Of a DNA stretch of 64,000 nucleotides, positions 36,160 to 64,000 are shown piece by piece. The notes under the pieces were generated by a model, which was given only the letters and a program-made list of their open reading frames with translations, was not told the origin of the DNA and ran no database searches. How positions within the stretch are numbered: position 1 is the first letter of the stretch; each line of letters opens with the position of its first letter. Position numbers and translations under genes: made by a program. The DNA comes from Cristatella mucedo (taxonomy: Eukaryota > Bryozoa > Phylactolaemata > Cristatellidae), in assembly GCA_009760855.2 (NCBI GenBank), contig WPIO01000014.1, positions 2,905,501 through 2,969,500 on the forward strand, in the 5' to 3' direction.

Positions 36160-37415
36160 ATAACAATTTAGGGCTACAACCCACGGTCACCACCGTGACC
36201 ACATCAGATAAAGATTTTTCCATAGATACTCTTAGAAGTGTATCCTTGTGGACCTTCGAGTGCGCAGCGCACCTATAGCATTTATATTAACCAAACTTCC
36301 GTAGACCCGCTATTGCTAGGCACGAGACTTCGGGCGAGCTGGGTCCAGTCACTATCAACATCGCAGGGTAGGCAGTCAACGTAGGCAGGTTTTGGGGCTT
36401 TCTTTGATGTGAGACAGTTCACATTGAGGGCGCGACCGCCGATTGAAATGGGCCCTCCCTCTGATAATCGTCTGCACCCAAGTCCACCGCCGTAATAACG
36501 TCACACCAATGTTGGGAAAATTATCGGCTGAGGCATAGCTGTGAGATGCTTGGTGAATAGAACTTATCACCGCAGTTAATTTAGCCGAACGCAGTGAAAT
36601 TCCAGTTTGGTTAAACATAGCCACTATTCAACAGGTAAGTTGACCTGCAAGATAATCCGGTGACTGGATAATGAACGGCTTTAATTCTAGTGCGTGTATA
36701 AAGTACGTGCAGCTGAACTCTTTTTGATTATAACACTGGGTCAGATGCAGCTGCAACGCACAACGCACCAATTCGTCTGCCTACCTACGGGAATATTCAG
36801 TTGAGGAAGCAGACAGATTCTACTCAAGTCAGTAAGCCTGCGCAAGTCGTTATACTCGTCACCGTGCTGACTGACTCTGGGAAGTGACTATTTCTAAACT
36901 ATTTCCAGTGCAGGAATTTAAGTCTGTGACTTTGGATGGTCTACAATTACTCGTTCCACTTTGTCTCAAATAAAAGAGAATAGAGAGACTGCGCGAAATA
37001 CGCTCGAGCATACCCGCGGTCTAATTTTGTCTCCCTATTAATCACTTAACAGTGCCCTTTACAAAGAATACAGGGACCTTAGGACATAGTTATTTTACTA
37101 TGTACGCAAAGTGGTATCAAATATATTCTTGTCGGAAAAGTAATAGTGTTTTTGATCTTTAAAAGCCGATTAGTCTTCTTAGAATGGGAGATGAATTTCC
37201 AAATGAGGTGTCTAGCGGTTGGCAAAAGTTTACGCTGAGGTAATTAATGCAAGGAACGGAGGGTGAGAACTGCGATTGGGTTATTACACTGGGAATGGGC
37301 TTTGCCACCTTGCGTGCTTTCTCAATCATGTGCATATTAATCCTAGCTTGTTTAAAACTTAAATTAAACCGTAAGCCAACTAGGTGATGCTGCATTTACG
37401 TGCGATTTGGTGCGC
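36160..37415. other. Spacer, nothing recognised
   Basis: Minus-strand frames at 36,376-36,624 and 37,159-37,395 (about 80 codons each) have no recognised motif. Confidence 0.4.
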
Positions 37416-37419
37416 TTAA

Positions 37420-37500
37420 TATATTAATATTAATAATAAAACATTTGATAAAGCTCCCTCAGGGAACTTAGTCTTTTTTTAGGCCCTTTACATGTTTTGC
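37420..37500 (-). repeat. L2-type LINE hairpin tail
   Basis: (ATTA)n then 'gataaagctccctcagggaa' and 'cttagtctttttttaggcc', a decayed hairpin. Confidence 0.7.
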
Positions 37501-37504
37501 TATT

Positions 37505-38755
37505 AATCAGAGCTGATCCAAAATTGATCCAAACCGATCGGCTCCTTTCGTCCTGTGGCACTCCACTAGCGGCAGCGGGTGGGCGAGTAAGTCGGTGGAG
37601 AAGTAAGCAGAAATTGCAGGAAATTACTTTTTAAATGGTATCGATGCGAAAGATCTTAAGGTTTTGTGATTTTCTGACGATTTTTTAGACCAATTTGGAC
37701 GTCAGCTACAGTCTGAATGAGTATCGAGTGAGGCCAGCTCTATTGCCTTCCATAGAGGTGGCCTTTTACCGTCAAAAGCACGTCGAGGGGGCTCTTCCGC
37801 TAACGATATGTCACGGCAATATGGCAGTGCATTGGCTTCAGGTGCCACTGCGAAAGGCAACAAAAAGTCACGTGCAACTTTTCTCCGACCGATATTTGAC
37901 GTAGTGCAATTAGCAAACGAAGGAAATGTGTGAGCTACGACTTGCTTATATTTGTAGCCTCCGTCAAACGATTTTTTGCATTTAGCGTGTATCTCCCAAG
38001 TCAGTCACATGAAAGGGAAAATCACAAGCCTATCATTTGTTTCATCTCTTGCCATCTCCCAGCTAGCACAATAAAGTACACAAATGAACAGAGCTAGGTA
38101 ATGTGCAGGTATTGTACCCAAAGCCATACTGTGGCAATGGGCAGACAACTTGTTTGGACTGCCAGCACTCCTAAATCAGGATAACAGCATCTGCATATTC
38201 AAGAAATGTGACAACAAATGAAACCCAGAGAGCCAAGAGTCCACTGCAACAGATATCTAAATGCAAGGTAAATGAGTCTGATCTTGTTGCTCTCAAGAGC
38301 TGGATGCTCCTTTCAGTGTTTAAACTCGCGTCACGTGTCCATCTCACTTGATGGACTGTCTGTTAGAAAAAAGAAAACTCAATCTAAAAGGATGGAGCTA
38401 ACCGTGTCTGACGCATTTGTGTACTTCAGTTGGCTGGAAAATTAGGAAGCGCCACTAACAAAATATCTACAATGAATAGTGTGCGATGCTCGGTGAGTCA
38501 CGTGTCAGCCGATGCACACTAAGAAAATTAGGCATTATTGTGCTTGCCATATTTACAATATAGACGACAGTTGTGTTGCACAGCATGTAATATATCTGTG
38601 TCTGAAACTTCATAAAGAGACATCGACTCATTAGGTGTCATACATGAGAGTTCTCTATAGCACACTCAAAGCATAAGCAGCTTTTGGCTCCCACCTCCGA
38701 CGGGAGCACCTGCCAACAGGCAGTACCTCCCCGCGAGCCTAATATAATGTTATGT
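37505..38755. other. Spacer, nothing recognised
   Basis: Nothing recognised. Confidence 0.4.
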
Positions 38756-38757
38756 AA

Positions 38758-38905
38758 CTCGTTTGTATAGCACCTAGTAGAACTAAATCTCTATTCAAGT
38801 GCGTCACCTGTGCCTCAGGGCGCGAGCCTACGACCGTGGTTATTAAATACGCCCATCGTGACCTTGGTCAAGGCGAGAACCTTAACCTCTGGGCCCACCA
38901 TAAAC
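38758..38905 (-). repeat. tRNA-derived SINE
   Basis: Hairpin 'gaactaaatctctattca', B-box-like region and a middle insert 'attaaatacgcccatcgtga'. The same type of insert ('tcaaataaattaaccctga') is in the 59,370 copy, so these two form a subfamily. Confidence 0.75.
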
Positions 38906-39359
38906 GGACTGAGGCACTTTCGAATGCTTTCCGAAGTGATTCGGATACAGCGCTTTCCAAGGCAAGATAAATGACAATTACGAGCCAAAAAATAAATGCT
39001 CTGAAACGCTGGGCCCTCAATGCCTGCATCGCTATCTAAACAGTGTTTACGGAGTTTCACCGTGACGGGACAATTGGGAATGTCATCGAAGGTGGCCGAG
39101 CGAACTGATGCCGGCGCCTGCCTTCACCAGGCCATGGGTAGACGCAGTGCATCTTTGATATGGTGAGCAATTCTGAGTAGGTTAGCCAGACAGTAAGAGA
39201 ATTTGCAATCCGGCATTCATTCAAATAATTTTGTACACTACCAATCATAAAGGAAATGTTGATACGACACTCCTGAATCTAAAAAGTATGGCGAGCTTTC
39301 TGGTAAATAAGAAATGAAAATCCACAGCACTTAACTGATTTATAGGGTGGAGCGGTTTA

Positions 39360-39906
39360 GTTTACGTTTTCCCTCAGACTCTGCCTTTGTGGAAGCGACT
39401 CCTGGGGCTTAACCCTTCAACGGGGCTGAATGCTAAAGTTCTTACGCTGACCCACAAGGCCAGCCACGGCTTGGCTCCTCCATACCTAGCTGAACTGCTG
39501 CATCATGTTCAGCCTGTTCGCGCCCTCCGGTCCTGTGTGGACAATAAATAAGCTGTTCTATTCCTCCGCTTAAAGACAGTTGGCGACAGAAGCTTTAGCT
39601 CTGCAGGTCCTAGACTGTGGAACTCGCTTCCACAATTCTTACGCAACGCCAACTACTCCCCTACTGCCGACTATGGCACATCCTTTTCAGCGGTCCTGAG
39701 CTGCTACTTTTATGCAACTCACTACCTCAACTGCTCTCCTGACTCTGCTATGCTTCCCACTTTCTCTTTGTTGCATGAGACGAAGTCTGTTGGCTACCGA
39801 ATGCGTACTGAAAGCCGCTTAGGCAGTGAGTGCGCTATACAAAACTCTCTTGCGTAACACCCGCATGGTCTTTATGACTTTGTGGAGTTACAGACGGAGA
39901 TACATT
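39360..39906 (+). mobile_element. 5'-truncated LINE copy
   Basis: Young-looking copy: 'cacggcttggctcctcca', the region coding VGDRSFSSAGPRLWNSLPQF and a well-kept 3' UTR ending 'tacagacggagatacatt'. A stop replaces a leucine codon in the DNKLAV motif. Confidence 0.85.
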
Positions 39907-39909
39907 ACA

Positions 39910-41617
39910 ATGCTGCTAATTGGCGAGCCAGATCACAATTACCAACTTGTCCTGTAATTAAGTCGAACTTGTGTCAATCTATTTAATTCATGATAATATC
40001 CGATTCATTAAGTAATAAGTATCTGGGGGACAGTAAACGGTACTTTTTATGCCACCAGACATTCCTGTTGCGGACAATTGTCCACTCGTTCTCCTGTCCG
40101 GCGGCTGAGCTACCCTATCTAGCGCGACATCACCGACTTTGGAGACCCGGGAGATACAATCAGTTGCAAAAGCATAAGGACGGTGTAACCATTTGTTTCA
40201 GACTAGTGCCAATATTTTACTTCCTACTATTCAAGCCTGCCTAATATTAATTACGATGGGCGTTCTATTTAAAACGTCAGAGCCATCGCAGAAAAATGAA
40301 ATATTTTCTTACGCCTTGTGTATTTTTTACTTCGTTTACCACGGTTAGTGCTGTGAGTTTTCAAACTGAATGAGAGCTCACGCTTTGGTTGATTCTAGTC
40401 GCAGCTTATAGTGCGACTTTTCTAATGCCTCACCTGATGGCTTCATATCTGCTAGAAATCTCCGAGGATCTTCTTAAAGTATAGCCATCATTGGCAGGTT
40501 TTACTTAACACCATTTCCTGATTATTTAAATGGTATATATCAATTTCTTGCCTCTATTGTAACCACTATTCCAATTATTGTAGGGCTTTTAGTTCGACTG
40601 TTCCTTTGCCTGCAAACTTACCAGCTTGCCTTCCGTGTGCGTCAACTTAGTTCAAATTCACGTGCAGGTTGTGTGGTACGAGGTCAGTACTAAATGGATA
40701 GTTGCTACTAAAGAATCACTGAAATTGATCACTGAAAATATGGACTGCTTTTAGAAATACCTCATGCATATAATAAAGTAATTTACTGTGTTATAAGTTC
40801 AAAGTACACAAAATCTTTGATTCAGTAAATTATCTTGATTAGAGCTAGAGTATGTGCCATCTCTTGAAGTCTTTGTAGCGTATCCTAGCTTTGACTCGTG
40901 ATCGTTGCATGCCCCATCTGGTATGAAAGATGCAAGTTTGTATTACATTTATTATCTAACTGGGGCTTAGTTAGCCATGAAACTTTATTAATTATTGCTA
41001 ATATGTATAAGCCATGAGAGAAAAGGAATTCGTTTAGAGACTTCCTCTAAAACCACAAGCGTCTCTGTGCAGAGAGCACATTTGAGGTAAACCAACTAAA
41101 GCTCACGACTGTAAAGCTGCTCTAACAGGTGTCGTTTGATTCTGTTGATTCAGGCTCCCAGTTCTCCGTGTTTGTACTGGCCAAAAGATGCTACAGGTGT
41201 AATTTTATCGAATAAATATATGTAAATATATGACATGTAGCAGCAAAATATTAATAGCGATGGCTTAAGGCTGGAGCCAGAAGCCAGAAGCCAGATGGCG
41301 GCTTATTGTAGTGCGTTTAAAGTGATTCGGGTAGAGTTGTCCGCTCAGTCGGGTTCCAAAATGTCTGTAGTTCTTTCATTCAATTCAAAGAGCAACTCAC
41401 TTTTAGACTGGCAACTCATGCATTTGCTTCCCTCTGTGTTTGGTCAGCGCTTTATAATGTGATGTGCGGGCTTAGCTTTCTCCACGGTCCTTATTCCAAT
41501 CAGGGTATACAATTCATTTAAAAGTTTCAGCACGACTTTTGTTCCTTCGGATGTCACCTAAGCAAGCTCCAAATGCTGCCTCGATAAGATGTTCTGAATT
41601 GACTATCCATCTATTAA
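39910..41617. other. Spacer between gene B's stop and the LINE, nothing recognised
   Basis: This includes the presumed 3' UTR of gene B (downstream of the stop at 41,618, running left). No AATAAA was noticed close to the stop. Confidence 0.4.
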
Positions 41618-59287
<17,670 letters not shown>

Positions 59288-59369
59288 CTACAATTGTGCG
59301 TAAGATTTAGTCTAACCTCAGAGGCTATTGTAAAAAACGCAGTGCTTGTAACAGCACTAAAAATAGTAT

Positions 59370-59512
59370 TCATGTGTATAGCATCCTGAGAGAACTTAAT
59401 CTCTATTCAGGTGCTTTCACATATGTCAGGGGGCCGGAGCCCAGAACGTCGGCCGTCAAATAAATTAACCCTGACCTTGGTTCGGGGCGAGCACCTTAAC
59501 CCCTCGGCAGCG
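59370..59512 (-). repeat. tRNA-derived SINE, shared with A
   Basis: More complete than 9,896-9,992: hairpin tail, B-box-like region, the middle insert and A-box-like 'taaggtgctcg' are all present. Confidence 0.75.
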
Positions 59513-60079
59513 GAAGCACGTCGACTTCCGGCGAAGTCCAGAGTTTTGCAATCGCGGCCAGTGACTTGTAAGCGAAGTAACACTACATACAGGTATGCCT
59601 ACAGTAGCGAAACACGGCGGCAACAAAGAGAGCCCATACCACAAAAATATGAAGGCCATTTCTGTAGCTTAGCAAAGTCTATTTGATAGTGCTGAGGAGT
59701 TACTGGCGTCCACTAGGTGGCATGGCGTGCAGCACTCGTTCAACTCAAAGCTTAGAGCATAACTAAGCTCACCTGCTAGACCCCAGTTGACTGCTGCCTA
59801 ATCATGGATTATTACATAACCGGCTCCAAGCCATAAGAATGCAGAAACCATGAATAATAAATATCTCGATAGTAATAATCTGGCCTATTTATCATGCTGC
59901 CACTATTTCAATATGCATCATATATAAATCGTCGTGGAATTCCCATCCACCCCAACGCACTAGTTTTAGGTCAGCTAGCGTTGCACAATTCAGTTCAAAT
60001 CATTATAGATCTGAAATCTCACTTTTGTTGTTGTATCGAAGAGGCCAGGAGTCCGGGAGTTTCTTGGTCGCTCGCCGAT

Positions 60080-61115
60080 CGGTGCAATTTTTTCTGACAC
60101 TTAGTTCCTTAGCAGACGGCATTCGCTCGTTCTGAATTCCTAAATAACAGCTTCGGTCATCACAACTCCAGCAGTGACAACACGTGCATTAAGCCTATGG
60201 AGTCACCTCGACTAATTGGTGCCAATAGGGCGCGTGTCCTCCACCTACCTGAATCAGTGGAAGTAAGACAGCGAGTATGGTCCCTAGTAGGTGACCATAG
60301 CAGAGGCAATGACTTCATCTTGACACTTGTTTCAATTTAATTAATTCATATTCAATTAAAAAATTTGCGTATATTTAAGCAGCACAGCTGGATTTGGCTC
60401 TTACGCATATCTCGTCGCATGAATATACGGATTTAAGCATTTCGTTGAGAGCAGTTAAACGGAGTCTCAATAGCTCGATCAGAAGGTGACTAACTAAAAT
60501 CATGAGCGAAATGGTGCGATCGATCCTTCTTTCTTGAAGGATAAATTAGTATGCTCTTAGTCCCACTGTAGATAAGCTTCAGTTGTTCTCTATTTTAAAT
60601 TACCGAATGGGATAAAGCCAAGCAAGTCAAGAGTGCATGCCACGTTTGTGAACGCTAATATTTCTGCTAGCTTGGATACTACATGGTCAAGTGTTAGTAG
60701 CTACTCTGAAATGCAAATGGGAGCCTTATTTTCTTATTTTGATCTGAGGACGACTAACAAGTGAAGATTATTTTTTTAAATGCTTGATAAGAGTCAATAA
60801 TGACATGAACTAAATTATCCGTACACTATTTCAATTCTGGCTGAAACATCTGATGGGATTAGGGTACACTAACCAAACAAGATTGTAATAATTTGTGCAT
60901 CATCCATTCATTTCTTTGCACCAGCTGGTTTTATTTATTTCTGATTAGATGCATGGGGAATTTTCGTAAACCTTATTGCAAGCGATGAATTACTCTTTCT
61001 TTTTCAGCGGTCAGGTTTTCACTGTGCTCTTGTGACTTTTCCTTTAAGCATTAGCGTAGCAATTTTGGATTGTCATCCTATTAGATCCTAGGGCGCCAGT
61101 CAGTTTCCTTAAGAA
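60080..61115. other. Intron shared with A, no feature recognised
   Basis: Matches 10,080-11,295 apart from about 125 bp near 60,955-61,080 that A lacks. Confidence 0.6.
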
Positions 61116-61294
61116 AAACTGTACAACCAAACTCCATGTCGCTGGCTAACCCAAACTTAGGACTGGAATAAGTGACTTTGCAATCGTAATTGCAGGTCAC
61201 CGCTTAGAGACCACTGCCGAGCATCGAGAGCTCATTATTTGCATGTCCTCTTTGAGGCTCCTAAATGGCGAGGTAAAGATCTTTCTAAAATCCA

Positions 61295-61542
<248 letters not shown>

Positions 61543-61544
61543 GG

Positions 61545-62060
61545 CTAGACTGCTGCAACGCACCACCGGCAGGGCTATCCGACCGGTTGTGGGATGGAGC
61601 TTGACTCATGAGCCTAAGAGCGGAGACCCTAGGAGGGATCAGACTGCCTCAGCAGCCGCAGGCTCTCTGGTGGTCGATGCGCGGACAATGGCTCTCGGCG
61701 GATTAATCAAGAATCCTGCACAAATCTATGTGCTGACGGCATCTGTTAGGACATCAATCTACCACAAACTGCCGCGAGCTGTTGAGCGGATTTGGAACAA
61801 AAATTGAATCGACAGTGCAAAAACAATAAATGCATGGAGCTTAAGGGCTTGTGGGTGAGTGCCCGGGAAAAGGATAGAGGCGAGAGAGGGCTAGATCCGT
61901 CTGTGTCGGCTGCCATCTGGCTTTCATAGACTGGGCTTGACCGGAGTGGCTTCTGCAAATACATTGTTTAGTATTGAAACGGGGAGACTTGTAGCTCGGT
62001 CACGCTACCCAGCCCGACGACAGGTCCTCCGAAGGACTGTAACAGGCTACTATGGTGTCG
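61545..62060 (+). repeat. Unclassified non-LTR element fragment
   Basis: Starts with RLDCCNAPPAGLSDRL, which resembles the LDYCNsLLaGLp motif of L2/CR1 ORFs. The rest could not be assigned and has stops. Confidence 0.4.
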
Positions 62061-62228
62061 TTTAGTATATCAGTGCGAGCTTTCTACTAGGGGTAACAAT
62101 GCCGATAGCAGAAAGGTCAATATGATAACCAGCGGCTGTAAACTGTAAGCCGTAAACTATAAACCCTAAGCAGTAAACTGCTAAGTTATGATCCCTTATT
62201 AGCAAAAAAAGTCCTAAGCACTGACGAC

Positions 62229-62362
62229 GAGTTATTTTGGTCCAGTGGTTACGGTGCTCGCCCCGACCAAGGTCTGGCTGAGGTCGTGGGCTCGAGCCCC
62301 GAGGCATATGTGAAACGCCTGAATAGAGATTAAGTTCTCTTGGGGCGCTATACAAATTATTT
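62229..62362 (+). repeat. tRNA-derived SINE, well preserved
   Basis: 'ccagtggttacggtgctcg', 'gtcgtgggctcgagcccc', 'aacgcctgaatagagattaa' and 'gttctcttggggcgctatac' followed by A/T-rich end. It is the best copy for a consensus. Confidence 0.88.
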
Positions 62363-62369
62363 ATATATG

Positions 62370-62800
62370 TATATACTCTAAATCGTAAGTCATTTATCGT
62401 AATTCCTAAATCAGAAACCCTGAATTTTATATTCGAAGATGAAAAGATATTTGTTAATCTGTTAATATGATAATCTGTTAAAGATAATGTTTTTAATATA
62501 CAGTATATACGTGTTTTGCGAAGCCTCTACACCTAAAAAGTCATTTGAATATCGTTATTATTTCGATTGTCATAGTGGCCATCGAAAGATCCACGTCACT
62601 ATTCACAGATTTGCATCTTAGTATGGTATCCAAAAGGCGATCGCGCCTTTTACACCTTGATGCTTAAGGCCCCTATAAAGCCCCTAGCTTGACCTTTGAT
62701 CAAAGAGAACTCAGTCATGCCTCTATTTTGCCCTAGGCGATCCAGTGGCTCGCAGCAGATCAGCGTTTGCTAAGGAAATTCTTTCTTTGACCACAAAAGT
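62370..62800. other. Intron, nothing recognised
   Basis: Nothing recognised. Confidence 0.4.
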
Positions 62801-62804
62801 AGTA

Positions 62805-63540
62805 ATAATGTAGCGCTTAAGCACCCTAGGAGAATTACATCTCTTTCTAGGAACTTATTTTTTGCTAGACAGGAAACATGCCAATGATTTTGCAGTAACA
62901 TATTATATATCAGCACACACAGGCGTATAAAGGAATGTTTTGTTTGCACGGACGAGCCATAGACGCGAGGAACGGGTAAGCTTTTTGCTTCTTTTTAGAT
63001 TGCATTGAGTCAGTGCATGTCACGACGTTATTCAGAAGTGAGTTCAAGGATTTGAGAGAATACGAGCTACAGACACAGTCACCATAGGATTTGTATGCTC
63101 CTTATGTACATGGATAAATTACTTGAGTCAGAAGGGCAAGTTGTATGATGTGATGCCTGAGAATAGAGTACTTTTGATAGGTCCCATAGCATTTGCTGGG
63201 GCAAGAGAATGAGTGGCCCGAAATTTCAGTGACAAAACCATGCATTTGATAAGATTTTGATTCTTAATTTTAATTAATCTTCATTTGATTCTTAATGGGG
63301 AGAAATTTCAAATAAAAAATAAACGGTGAATGAAGCAGTTGCGACGTTCGCGAAAAAGACAAGCATAGTTTCAGAGTTCTAAATAACTGTGATCTTTTTA
63401 CTGCACATGCAGGAAGATATGTAATAGAGATTTGTAGAAGTCTTTATTGAATTTCACAAATGCATGTTACCGAGCAGCTAAAAGTAGGTAGACATGACTG
63501 TGTAGCCAATGTGATTATCTGTCGACAGCTCGCTTTGAAC
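62805..63540 (-). mobile_element. Degenerate L2-type LINE
   Basis: Hairpin 'aggagaattacatctctttc' at the left; 3' UTR and C-terminal ORF phrases to about 63,540 ('catgactgtgtagccaatgt'). Heavily diverged. Confidence 0.7.
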
Positions 63541-63544
63541 TAGG

Positions 63545-64000
63545 AAACCCTACAGAGCCGTGCAGGCCTCTCCCATTTTGAGGTTTAGGAATCATGTTTA
63601 TTATGGATTGGCTCCTTCATTAAGAGCTGAATTGCTACATTTATTTCGTCTTCCTAATGCCCTCGGGTACTATTTGGACAACTAATTAGTGTTACAATTT
63701 TTTTCAATTAAATACTTTTGGTTACAAATGCACTCGCTCGGCGGTTCCGAGATTGTGGAACTCACTCTCAGAATGTTTGCACCGTGTTAATTTCTGTCCT
63801 GCTGTTGACAATGATAATTTCTTTCCGCCTACGGCTTACCTCGGCCAAATAGTTATTGTATCTACATTCCTCACGACTCAGCTACGCTTCTCACTTGTAT
63901 TCTTTGTTGCTTGAGATGCAGTCGTGTTGGCTACCGTATGCAAACCGAGAGCCACATAAGCTTTGTGTCCATTATGGTAACACCGAATTAGGCTCCATGG
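63545..64000 (+). mobile_element. Diverged LINE copy, cut by window edge
   Basis: 'ttatggattggctccttcat', 'gccctcgggtactatttgga', 'ccgagattgtggaactcact' and the tail 'gctttgtgtccattatggta' as in 11,300-11,460. Confidence 0.7.

Overview
The window looks like nuclear DNA from a non-vertebrate animal. Coding sequence is confined to short exons with GT/AG borders, separated by long introns full of non-LTR retrotransposon debris, tRNA-derived SINEs, a Tc1-like element, a SPIN-like hAT miniature element and many microsatellites. There are no operons and no bacterial-style open reading frames. I cannot name the species.

The only clear host genes are two tandem copies of one gene on the minus strand. 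Both encode a class V (cysteine desulfurase-like fold) PLP-dependent aminotransferase-family protein. Copy A has eleven recognised exons between 25,985 and 569 and continues past the left edge. Copy B has six recognised exons between 59,287 and its stop codon at 41,618, and its 5' part lies past the right edge. The two copies are complementary: A shows most of the N-terminal and catalytic half, including the PLP-lysine exon at 17,135-17,193, and B shows the C-terminal end. Exon phases agree at every junction that I could join. One exon of roughly 22 codons (expected between 9,815 and 17,134) and the first N-terminal exon(s) were not found.

Copies A and B lie in a segmental duplication. Positions 1 to about 11,295 correspond to about 44,120 to 61,115. 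The shared exons are nearly identical, but the introns differ by insertions: a SINE and a LINE in A; a Tc1 element, several L2 LINEs, a SINE and a long CTG tract in B. A also carries its own 1.4 kb local tandem duplication.

Layout: 1-26,000 is gene A. 26,000-41,600 is the spacer and presumed 5' region of A, with GC-rich stretches at 27.8-28.4, 31.4-33.1 and 34.0-34.5 kb, a (CCG)n tract, a gag-like fragment and a SPIN-like element. 41,600-59,300 is gene B. 59,300-64,000 is B intron with a 244-bp (CT)n tract and LINE/SINE copies. L2-type LINEs and tRNA SINEs share a 3' hairpin, which suggests the SINEs borrowed the LINE machinery. I found no rRNA, CRISPR, operon or complete mobile element with an intact coding region.
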